Origin: an uncultured Chromatiaceae bacterium
GTDB taxonomy: Bacteria; Pseudomonadota; Gammaproteobacteria; Enterobacterales; Alteromonadaceae
Direction of reading: 5' to 3'
NCBI GenBank assembly: GCA_946482615.1
Contig: CAMLSF010000195.1
Location: forward strand, 1-6,198
DNA length: 6,198 nucleotides
The notes under the pieces are model-generated. The model saw nothing but the letters and a program-made list of their open reading frames with translations, was not told the origin of the DNA and did no database searches. A program made the translations under genes and the position numbers. Of this stretch, positions 1 through 6,198 are shown one piece after another (the first letter of the stretch is position 1; every line of letters begins with the position of its first letter).

Positions 1-2868
1 CCTGTACTGATCGAAGGTAAGGCAATTCAGTTACACCCATTGGTCTGTGCTGCATACAACGCCGACTTCGACGGTGACCAGATGGCCGTTCACGTGCCTC
101 TGACCATTGAAGCTCAGTTAGAAGCCCGCGCGCTGATGATGTCGACGAACAACGTTCTGTCACCAGCCAACGGTGAGCCAATTATCGTTCCTTCACAGGA
201 CGTTGTATTGGGTCTGTATTACATGACGCGTGATGCTATCAACGCCAAAGGCGAAGGCATGCTGTTCAAGAGCCCGAAAGAGGCCGAAAAAGCATTCCGT
301 GCCGGTGTTGCCAGCTTACACGCCCGTGTCAAAGTACGTATCACTGAAGTGACTATTGCCGAAGACGGCAGCCGTACTTCTGTGACTGCAGTACGTGACA
401 CTACAGTAGGCCGTGCCATTCTGTACTCCATCATGCCGGAAGGCTTAGCCTTTGATTCAATCAACCAGGCTATGGGTAAGAAACAGATTTCACGTTTACT
501 GAACGGCTCTTACCGTCGTATTGGTCTGAAAAATACCGTTATTTTAGCGGATCAGATCATGTACACAGGTTTCCATTACGCCATGTTATCTGGTGTCTCT
601 GTTGGTATTGACGATATGGTCATCCCGGCAGCCAAGGTTGATATCATTTCTGCTGCAGAAGCTGAAGTGGCTGAGATCCAGGACCAGTTCCAACAAGGTT
701 TGGTTACAGCCGGTGAAAAGTACAACAAAGTTATCGACATTTGGTCAACTGCCAACGAAGCCTTATCTAAGGCGATGATGGACAACTTATCGAAAGAGTC
801 AGTGGTCGATCGCGAAGGCAATACAGTCACTCAACCGTCATTTAACTCTGTTTATATGATGGCCGACTCTGGCGCACGGGGCTCACCAGCTCAGATCCGT
901 CAGTTAGCCGGTATGCGTGGTCTGATGGCTAAACCAGATGGTTCAATCATCGAAACGCCAATTACTGCGAACTTCCGTGAAGGTCTGAGCGTACTTCAGT
1001 ACTTCATCTCTACTCACGGTGCCCGTAAAGGTTTGGCGGATACAGCGTTAAAAACAGCAAACTCCGGTTACCTGACCCGTCGTCTGGTAGACGTTGCACA
1101 AGACTTAGTGGTGACTGAAGCTGACTGTGGTTCCACAGAAGGCATCATGATGAAACCGCTGATCGAAGGTGGTGACGTTGTAGAAGGTCTGCGTGAGCGC
1201 GTATTAGGTCGTGTAGTGATCGGTGACGTAGTGGTTCCTGCCACTGGCGAAGTACTGGTTGAAGACGGCACTATGCTCGACGAGAAGCTGTGTGATGCGA
1301 TTGAAAAGCACTCTATTGACGAAGTTTATGTTCGTTCTGTAATTACCTGTCAGACCAACTTTGGTGTATGTGCCAAGTGTTACGGTCGTGATTTGGCCCG
1401 TGGCCACATCATCAACGCCGGTGAAGCTGTTGGCGTTATCGCTGCACAGTCCATCGGTGAACCAGGTACACAGTTAACGATGCGTACATTCCACATCGGT
1501 GGTGCGGCGTCACGGTCATCTGCTGAGAACAGCGTACAAGTGAAAAACTCAGGTATCCTGAAGTTACACAACGCCAAGTTCGTACGTAACAGTGACAACA
1601 AAATTGTTATCACTTCACGTTCAGCTGAAGTCACAGTGTTCGACGAGCAGGGTCGTGAGAAAGAGCGTTACAAGCTGCCATACGGTTCTGTGTTAGCTAC
1701 AGATGACAACGCCAAGGTCACATCAGGCCAAATCGTTGCAAGCTGGGATCCGCACTCTCACCCAATTATCGTGGAACGTGGTGCCAAGGTCTCTCACAGC
1801 GATGTGGATGATACCAACACTGAAGTTCAGCAGGACGACCTGACTGGTTTAACCCGTACTGTGGTAAAAGACCTGTCCAAGGCCAATGCGAAAGAACCTA
1901 AGTTAATTTTAGAAATGGATGATGGTGCATTACAGGAAATCCGCTTACCGAGCTTCACCACTATTGAAGTGGCTGATGGTTCGAATGTAAAAGCCGGTGC
2001 TGTATTAGCCCGTATTCCACAAGAAAGCTCGAAAACACGCGACATCACCGGTGGTCTGCCACGCGTTGCTGACTTGTTCGAAGCCCGTAAGCCAAAAGAT
2101 CCTGCCATCCTGGCGGAAATCTCTGGTGTGATCAGCTTCGGTAAAGAAACTAAAGGCAAACGTCGTCTGATCATCACGCCAGAGCAAGGTGATTCTCATG
2201 AAGAGATGATCCCGAAATGGCGTCAGGTGAACGTGTTCGAAGGTGAACGTATCGAAAAAGGTGAAGTGATCTCCGAAGGTCCAGAGTCACCACACGATAT
2301 CCTGCGCTTACGTGGTATCCACCATGTAGCCAGTTACATCGTGAATGAAGTACAGGATGTATACCGTCTGCAAGGCGTTAAAATTAACGACAAGCACATC
2401 GAGACCATCATTCGTCAAATGCTGCGTAAATGTTTAATCATTCACCCGGGTGACAGTGAGTTCTTAGAAGGTGAAATGGCGGAAGTGTCACGCGTTAATA
2501 TCGCAAACGCTGAACTGGAAGCTGCAGGTAAGATCCCTGCGAAGTACGAGCGGTCGTTGTTAGGTATTACCAAAGCATCACTGTCAACGGACTCTTTCAT
2601 TTCTGCGGCGTCGTTCCAGGAAACCACGCGCGTATTAACAGAAGCTGCGGTTGGCGGAAAGTTCGACGAGCTGCGTGGCCTGAAAGAAAACGTTATTGTC
2701 GGTCGTTTGATCCCTGCAGGTACTGGTTTTGCGTATCACCAAAACCGTATCCGTCAGCGTCAACGTATCGCCAATGGCGAAGTCGCTGAACCGGCGATGA
2801 GTGCAGAAAGTGCTGAACAGGCTCTGACTGACGCTCTGAATATGGACTTGTCTGGCAACGACGAATAA
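1..2868 (+). CDS. rpoC: DNA-directed RNA polymerase subunit beta' (RpoC), 5' end missing
   Basis: Catalytic largest subunit of RNA polymerase. The reading frame is open from base 1, so the gene starts outside the window; 955 residues remain, matching E. coli residues 439 to the end. Visible parts: the active-site NADFDGDQ motif with three Mg-binding Asp at codons 22, 24 and 26 (E. coli D460, D462, D464); the bridge helix around [20 protein letters not shown]; the zinc-binding Cys at codons 376, 450, 457 and 460 (C814, C888, C895, C898); the trigger loop with Met at 494 and His at 498 (M932, H936); and the second trigger-loop arm [15 protein letters not shown] from codon 681. Between the two arms sits SI3, about 14 residues shorter than in E. 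coli. ppGpp-contact residues K615, D622, N680 and K681 are kept at codons 177, 184, 242 and 243. The gene ends in TAA, 16 bases before a terminator hairpin. No frameshift is seen. Identity is certain. Confidence 0.99.
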   Translation, partial: PVLIEGKAIQLHPLVCAAYNADFDGDQMAVHVPLTIEAQLEARALMMSTNNVLSPANGEPIIVPSQDVVLGLYYMTRDAINAKGEGMLFKSPKEAEKAFRAGVASLHARVKVRITEVTIAEDGSRTSVTAVRDTTVGRAILYSIMPEGLAFDSINQAMGKKQISRLLNGSYRRIGLKNTVILADQIMYTGFHYAMLSGVSVGIDDMVIPAAKVDIISAAEAEVAEIQDQFQQGLVTAGEKYNKVIDIWSTANEALSKAMMDNLSKESVVDREGNTVTQPSFNSVYMMADSGARGSPAQIRQLAGMRGLMAKPDGSIIETPITANFREGLSVLQYFISTHGARKGLADTALKTANSGYLTRRLVDVAQDLVVTEADCGSTEGIMMKPLIEGGDVVEGLRERVLGRVVIGDVVVPATGEVLVEDGTMLDEKLCDAIEKHSIDEVYVRSVITCQTNFGVCAKCYGRDLARGHIINAGEAVGVIAAQSIGEPGTQLTMRTFHIGGAASRSSAENSVQVKNSGILKLHNAKFVRNSDNKIVITSRSAEVTVFDEQGREKERYKLPYGSVLATDDNAKVTSGQIVASWDPHSHPIIVERGAKVSHSDVDDTNTEVQQDDLTGLTRTVVKDLSKANAKEPKLILEMDDGALQEIRLPSFTTIEVADGSNVKAGAVLARIPQESSKTRDITGGLPRVADLFEARKPKDPAILAEISGVISFGKETKGKRRLIITPEQGDSHEEMIPKWRQVNVFEGERIEKGEVISEGPESPHDILRLRGIHHVASYIVNEVQDVYRLQGVKINDKHIETIIRQMLRKCLIIHPGDSEFLEGEMAEVSRVNIANAELEAAGKIPAKYERSLLGITKASLSTDSFISAASFQETTRVLTEAAVGGKFDELRGLKENVIVGRLIPAGTGFAYHQNRIRQRQRIANGEVAEPAMSAESAEQALTDALNMDLSGNDE

Positions 2869-2884
2869 GTCGGAGCCGCAAATT

Positions 2885-2920
2885 GGGGTGGTCGCCAGCA
2901 AATGACCGCCCCTTTTTGTT
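2885..2920 (+). terminator. Intrinsic (rho-independent) terminator after rpoC
   Basis: A nine-base-pair stem is formed by 2885-2893 (GGGGTGGTC) and 2904-2912 (GACCGCCCC), with one U-G wobble and a ten-base loop. It is followed directly by five T (2913-2917), then GTT. It lies 16 bases after the rpoC stop codon, where the rpoBC transcript would be expected to end. Only five bases separate the T run from the -35 box of the next promoter, so rpoC and rpsL appear to be separate transcription units with a tightly packed boundary. Some read-through into rpsL cannot be excluded. Confidence 0.9.
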
Positions 2921-2922
2921 CC

Positions 2923-2943
2923 TTGACAGGTCAAAGGTTGACC
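2923..2943. repeat. Three alternating TTGAC half-sites within the rpsL promoter
   Basis: TTGAC occurs at 2923-2927, its reverse complement GTCAA at 2930-2934, and TTGAC again at 2938-2942. The last two belong to a perfect dyad, GGTCAA (2929-2934) and TTGACC (2938-2943) around a three-base centre, which fills most of the spacer between the -35 and -10 boxes. The first half-site is the -35 box itself. The symmetry is directly visible. An operator role is inference, and chance is possible in so short a stretch. Confidence 0.45.
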
Positions 2944-2951
2944 AGTAGAAT
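2923..2951 (+). promoter_or_regulatory. Sigma-70 promoter of the str operon (rpsL-rpsG-fusA-tuf)
   Basis: A perfect -35 hexamer TTGACA (2923-2928) is followed by a 17-base spacer and TAGAAT (2946-2951), one mismatch from TATAAT. This predicts transcription starting near G2958 and a leader of about 60 bases before rpsL. The discriminator TCCGCA (2952-2957) is four sixths G+C; GC-rich discriminators are typical of ribosomal promoters repressed by ppGpp/DksA, so stringent control is inferred. E. coli str, as I recall it, has the same architecture: TTGACA, 17 bases, TAAAAT, a GC-rich discriminator and then a leader hairpin. The start point is predicted, not mapped. Confidence 0.85.
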
Positions 2952-2982
2952 TCCGCAGCCCCAAATTTGGGTGCGGAATTTT
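2947..2982 (+). repeat. Long inverted repeat across the -10 box, start point and early leader of rpsL
   Basis: Arms AATTCCGCA (2949-2957) and TGCGGAATT (2972-2980) are perfectly complementary; adding a G-U and an A-T pair extends them to 2947 and 2982. Between them lie an unpaired GC (2958-2959) and the 12-base palindrome CCCAAATTTGGG (2960-2971). In RNA this would give a nine-pair stem, a two-base bulge, a four-pair stem and an AAUU loop, with UUUU at 2979-2982. RNA started near 2958 lacks the left arm and can form only the small inner hairpin. The whole hairpin can form only in transcripts reading through from rpoC. It could be a backup terminator or a DNA operator. Confidence 0.6.
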
Positions 2983-2993
2983 CACGTTTATAG

Positions 2994-3395
<402 letters not shown>

Positions 3396-3477
3396 CTTAA
3401 CTCCGTTAAGTAAGGCCAAACTAAGTAACTTTTTTCATTAAAAGTTTTGGAATCCCCTGAAGCAATCGGAGTTTCGA
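3396..3477 (+). promoter_or_regulatory. rpsL-rpsG intercistronic S7 translational control element
   Basis: In E. coli, S7 binds the rpsL-rpsG gap of its own mRNA and blocks coupled translation of rpsG. This gap looks like the same element: bases 3401-3421 match the E. coli block as I recall it. AACTCCG (3399-3405) is perfectly complementary to CGGAGTT (3467-3473), which contains the rpsG ribosome binding site (GGAG, 3468-3471). Inside, CCAAA (3416-3420) pairs with TTTGG (3446-3450), extended by C3421-G3444 and T3422-A3443 past a bulged T. A competing local hairpin, CTTAAC (3396-3401) with GTTAAG (3405-3410), reuses the same left strand. A ribosome ending rpsL at 3395 would cover that strand and free the rpsG site. 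Pairings are visible; S7 binding is inferred by homology. Confidence 0.75.
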
Positions 3478-3948
3478 ATGCCAAGAAGACGCGTCATAGG
3501 TCAACGTAAAATCCTTCCAGATCCTAAGTTCGGAAGTGAATTACTTGCCAAGTTCGTAAACGTCGTAATGATCGACGGTAAAAAATCTACAGCTGAATCA
3601 ATTGTATACGGCGCATTAGACATCGCTGCGACAAAATCTAAAAAAGCTGAACTGGATCTGTTCGAAGTTGCATTAGACAACATTCGTCCTACTGTGGAAG
3701 TTAAATCACGCCGTGTGGGTGGTTCTACGTACCAGGTTCCATGTGAAGTTCGTCAGGTTCGTCGTAACGCTTTAGCTATGCGTTGGTTGGTTGAAGCTGC
3801 CCGTAAACGTGGCGAGAAATCAATGGCCCAGCGTTTAGCTGGTGAAATGCTGGATGCCGTTGAGAATAAAGGTTCTGCTGTTAAGAAACGTGAAGACGTT
3901 CACCGTATGGCTGAAGCAAACAAAGCGTTTGCTCATTTCCGCTGGTAA
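3478..3948 (+). CDS. rpsG: 30S ribosomal protein S7
   Basis: S7 is a primary binder of the 16S rRNA 3' major domain; it starts assembly of the 30S head and lines the E-site exit. The ORF gives 156 residues, the common bacterial length, ending in AHFRW without the extra tail of E. coli K-12. Recognisable parts are the basic N-terminus [20 protein letters not shown], the signature around [16 protein letters not shown] (residues 27-42), the beta-hairpin [11 protein letters not shown] (78-88) and the C-terminal helix [18 protein letters not shown]. The ATG has GGAG at 3468-3471 with a six-base spacer; that site is paired in the proposed upstream fold. Autogenous repression by S7 and coupling to rpsL are expected from E. 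coli. fusA follows after 27 bases with no terminator visible. Confidence 0.99.
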   Translation: MPRRRVIGQRKILPDPKFGSELLAKFVNVVMIDGKKSTAESIVYGALDIAATKSKKAELDLFEVALDNIRPTVEVKSRRVGGSTYQVPCEVRQVRRNALAMRWLVEAARKRGEKSMAQRLAGEMLDAVENKGSAVKKREDVHRMAEANKAFAHFRW

Positions 3949-3975
3949 GACAGACCTTTTTAAGAGGATTCGATT

Positions 3976-6090
3976 GTGGCACGTACAACTCCTATTGAGC
4001 TTTACCGGAATATCGGTATTTGTGCTCACGTTGACGCGGGTAAAACCACGACAACTGAACGAGTTTTGTTCTATACCGGCTTGTCTCACAAGATCGGTGA
4101 AGTTCATGACGGCGCCGCCACGATGGATTGGATGGAACAGGAGCAGGAACGTGGTATCACTATCACGTCCGCTGCGACTACGACTTTCTGGCGTGGTATG
4201 CAGGGCCAGTACCCTCAACATCGTGTAAACATCATCGATACACCGGGGCACGTGGACTTCACTATTGAAGTTGAACGTTCCCTGCGTGTCTTAGATGGTG
4301 CTGTTGTCGTACTTTGTGGGTCTTCAGGCGTCCAGCCTCAGACCGAAACAGTATGGCGTCAGGCAAATAAATACGAAGTTCCACGTTTGATCTTTGTAAA
4401 CAAGATGGACCGCACTGGTGCTAACTTCCTGCGTGTTGTTAAGCAAGCCCGTGACCGTCTGAATCACACTATAGTGCCTGTTCAGTTACCTATTGGTTCT
4501 GAAGAGAACTTCCGTGGTGTGGTTGACTTGTTAAAAATGAAAGCTATCAACTGGAACGAAGCTGACCAGGGTATGACCTTCACGTACGAAGACATTCCTG
4601 CGGAGATGCTGGCCGAGTGTGAAGAGTGGCGTGCAAATATGGTTGAAGCAGCAGCTGAAGCCAACGAAGAGTTGATGGAACGTTATCTGGAAGGCGATGA
4701 GCTGACCGAAGACGAAATCCGTTCAGCTTTGCGTCAACGTACTCTTGCTAACGAAGTCGTGCTTGTGCTTTGTGGTTCTGCATTCAAAAACAAGGGCGTT
4801 CAGGCGATGCTTGACGCTGTGATTGAATACTTACCATCACCAACTGAAGTAAAAGCGATCAAAGGTATTAACGAAGATGAATCAGAAGGCGTACGCCATG
4901 CTGATGACGATGAGCCATTCTCGGCACTTGCGTTTAAAATCGCAACTGACCCATTCGTTGGCACATTAACTTTCTTCCGTTGTTACTCTGGCGTGATTAA
5001 CTCTGGTGACAGTGTGTATAACCCTGTGAAGCAGAAGAAAGAGCGTATTGGCCGTATCGTTCAGATGCATGCCAATGACCGTCAGGAAATCAAAGAAGTT
5101 CGTGCTGGTGATATTGCTGCCGGTATAGGTTTTAAAGATGTGACTACAGGTGACACTTTATGTGACCCTGATCACATCATTACGCTGGAACGTATGGAAT
5201 TCCCGGAGCCGGTAATTTCTGTTGCAGTGGAACCAAAAACCAAAGCTGACCAGGAAAAAATGGGTATTGCTCTGAGCAAACTTGCTGCTGAGGATCCATC
5301 ATTCCGTGTTCATACCGACGAAGAAACCAGCCAGACTATTATTTCTGGTATGGGTGAGCTGCACTTGGAAATCATCGTGGATCGTATGAAACGCGAATTC
5401 AAAGTGGATGCAAACGTCGGTAAACCTCAGGTCGCTTATCGCGAAACTATTCGCGCCAGCACTGAAGTTGAAGGTAAATTTGTTCGTCAATCTGGTGGTC
5501 GCGGTCAATTTGGTCATTGCTGGCTGAAAATCGAACCTCAGGAAGAAGGCAAAGGCTATGAGTTCGTTAATGCTGTGGTGGGCGGTGTAATTCCAAAAGA
5601 ATACATTCCTGCGATCGACAAAGGCATTATCGAACAAATGAAAAACGGTATCCTTGCTGGTTACCCGGTCATTGACGTGAAAGTAACCGTATTCGATGGT
5701 TCATACCACGATGTGGACTCAAACGAAATGGCGTTCAAAGTTGCCGCCTCTATGGGCTTCAGAAAAGGCGCACTGCAAGCTAAGCCAGTGATCCTCGAAC
5801 CCATCATGAAAGTTGAAGTGGTAACACCGGAAGACTTCATGGGTGACATCGTCGGTGACTTAAACCGTCGTCGCGGTATCATCAACGGTATGGAAGATGC
5901 TCCTGGTGGTATCAAGATCGTTGATGCTCAGGTTCCTTTGTCCGAGATGTTTGGTTATGCAACCAGCATGCGTTCATTGACCCAGGGCCGTGCTTCTTAT
6001 TCAATGGAACCATTGAAGTACATGGAAGCACCAAACAACGTGACAGAAGCAATTATTGCAGCTCGTAGCAGTACTGGTAGTAACGATTAA
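3976..6090 (+). CDS. fusA: Translation elongation factor G (EF-G)
   Basis: EF-G is the GTPase that drives tRNA-mRNA translocation and, with RRF, ribosome recycling. It has 704 residues, as in E. coli. The G domain shows AHVDAGKT (17-24), RGITI (59-63), DTPGH (88-92), NKMD (142-145) and SAF (268-270). Domain III has GMGELHL (458-464); domain IV has [11 protein letters not shown] (504-514) and the tip GSYHDVDS with His578; domain V ends in [21 protein letters not shown] plus a short Ser/Asn-rich tail. The start is GTG: the frame is closed upstream by TAA at 3961-3963 with no ATG between, and AAGAGGA at 3962-3968 sits seven bases before it. Cys114 and Cys266, reported to form an inactivating disulfide in oxidised E. 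coli EF-G, are both present. It appears to be the main EF-G, not a specialised paralogue, given its str location. Confidence 0.99.
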   Translation: MARTTPIELYRNIGICAHVDAGKTTTTERVLFYTGLSHKIGEVHDGAATMDWMEQEQERGITITSAATTTFWRGMQGQYPQHRVNIIDTPGHVDFTIEVERSLRVLDGAVVVLCGSSGVQPQTETVWRQANKYEVPRLIFVNKMDRTGANFLRVVKQARDRLNHTIVPVQLPIGSEENFRGVVDLLKMKAINWNEADQGMTFTYEDIPAEMLAECEEWRANMVEAAAEANEELMERYLEGDELTEDEIRSALRQRTLANEVVLVLCGSAFKNKGVQAMLDAVIEYLPSPTEVKAIKGINEDESEGVRHADDDEPFSALAFKIATDPFVGTLTFFRCYSGVINSGDSVYNPVKQKKERIGRIVQMHANDRQEIKEVRAGDIAAGIGFKDVTTGDTLCDPDHIITLERMEFPEPVISVAVEPKTKADQEKMGIALSKLAAEDPSFRVHTDEETSQTIISGMGELHLEIIVDRMKREFKVDANVGKPQVAYRETIRASTEVEGKFVRQSGGRGQFGHCWLKIEPQEEGKGYEFVNAVVGGVIPKEYIPAIDKGIIEQMKNGILAGYPVIDVKVTVFDGSYHDVDSNEMAFKVAASMGFRKGALQAKPVILEPIMKVEVVTPEDFMGDIVGDLNRRRGIINGMEDAPGGIKIVDAQVPLSEMFGYATSMRSLTQGRASYSMEPLKYMEAPNNVTEAIIAARSSTGSND

Positions 6091-6092
6091 TC

Positions 6093-6121
6093 ACTTAATT
6101 TGGTCCACTTTAAGTTGGATC
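6093..6121 (+). repeat. Overlapping alternative hairpins between fusA and tuf
   Basis: The 53-base gap contains ACTTAA (6093-6098) complementary to TTAAGT (6110-6115), with an 11-base loop. It also contains GGTCCA (6102-6107), which can pair with TGGATC (6116-6121) through six pairs including one G-U around an eight-base loop. The two folds overlap and cannot form together. Neither is followed by a T run, so this is not a terminator. The tuf ribosome binding site (GAAGG, 6131-6135) stays outside both. A role in mRNA processing or fusA/tuf balance is only a guess. Confidence 0.3.
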
Positions 6122-6143
6122 TATTTAACAGAAGGTAATTAAA

Positions 6144-6198
6144 ATGGCTAAGGCTAAATTCGAACGTAATAAACCGCACGTTAACGTGGGCACCATCG
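6144..6198 (+). CDS. tuf: Translation elongation factor Tu (EF-Tu), 5' fragment
   Basis: EF-Tu is the GTPase that delivers aminoacyl-tRNA to the ribosomal A site. Only 18 codons plus one base are in the window, giving MAKAKFERNKPHVNVGTI; E. coli starts MSKEKFERTKPHVNVGTI, so the match is clear. The P-loop lies beyond the window edge. The ATG is preceded by AGAAGG at 6130-6135 with an eight-base spacer. It follows fusA by 53 bases with no terminator between, consistent with the last gene of the classical str operon. Many gammaproteobacteria carry two tuf copies; this one is in the tufA position, but copy number cannot be judged here. Confidence 0.97.
   Translation, partial: MAKAKFERNKPHVNVGTI

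Noticed and set aside
40..42. TTG at 40 as the start of the rpoC reading frame
   Set aside because: The frame is open back to base 1 and encodes conserved RpoC residues ([13 protein letters not shown]) before this codon, so the true start is upstream of the window.
2938..2966. Second promoter using TTGACC at 2938-2943 as a -35 box
   Set aside because: At 17 bases spacing the -10 position is CCAAAT, a poor match, while the TTGACA/TAGAAT pair upstream is far better.
3976..3978. Possible wrong start for fusA because it is GTG
   Set aside because: An in-frame TAA at 3961-3963 leaves no ATG upstream, the protein begins [14 protein letters not shown] as in other EF-G, and AAGAGGA is correctly spaced.
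3842..4228. 128-codon plus-strand ORF overlapping the end of rpsG and start of fusA
   Set aside because: It is out of frame with two clear conserved genes, whose own frames explain the sequence; its translation resembles no family I know.
6093..6121. Terminator between fusA and tuf
   Set aside because: Weak AT-rich or short stems with no T run follow fusA, and tuf begins soon after, so an operon continuing into tuf is more likely.

Overview
This window is a housekeeping stretch of a gammaproteobacterial chromosome: the 3' two thirds of rpoC, then the str operon (rpsL, rpsG, fusA) and the first 18 codons of tuf, all on the + strand. All four visible stop codons are TAA. RpoC carries the trigger-loop insertion (SI3) of Gram-negative polymerases. 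EF-G reads like the Shewanella/Alteromonadales type from memory. rpoC lies directly next to rpsL, whereas Escherichia coli keeps rpoBC and str far apart. I therefore infer a non-enteric gammaproteobacterium of the Alteromonadales or Chromatiales kind (Shewanella- or Rheinheimera-like). The genus is not settled.

Layout: rpoC (partial) ends at 2868. The 149-base gap 2869-3017 holds an intrinsic terminator (2885-2920), then a near-consensus sigma-70 promoter (2923-2951), then an inverted repeat across the start point and a leader with a strong ribosome binding site. rpsL covers 3018-3395. An 82-base intercistronic element (3396-3477) resembles the E. coli S7 translational control site. rpsG covers 3478-3948. 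After 27 bases comes fusA with a GTG start (3976-6090). After a further 53 bases tuf begins at 6144 and runs off the end.

The genes form one growth-rate-linked expression unit: RNA polymerase, two 30S proteins (decoding-centre S12 and 16S head-assembly S7) and the two elongation GTPases. Control visible in the DNA includes a stop/restart of transcription between rpoC and rpsL, a GC-rich discriminator typical of stringently controlled promoters, and an RNA fold that can hide the rpsG ribosome binding site. The RpoC segment retains residues of both ppGpp sites.

I see no mobile element, CRISPR array, tRNA, rRNA or unknown gene, and no evidence of an undescribed multi-gene system. The most interesting material is regulatory: the layered inverted repeats in and after the rpsL promoter, and the two mutually exclusive folds upstream of rpsG. 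Comparisons with E. coli are from memory, without an alignment.
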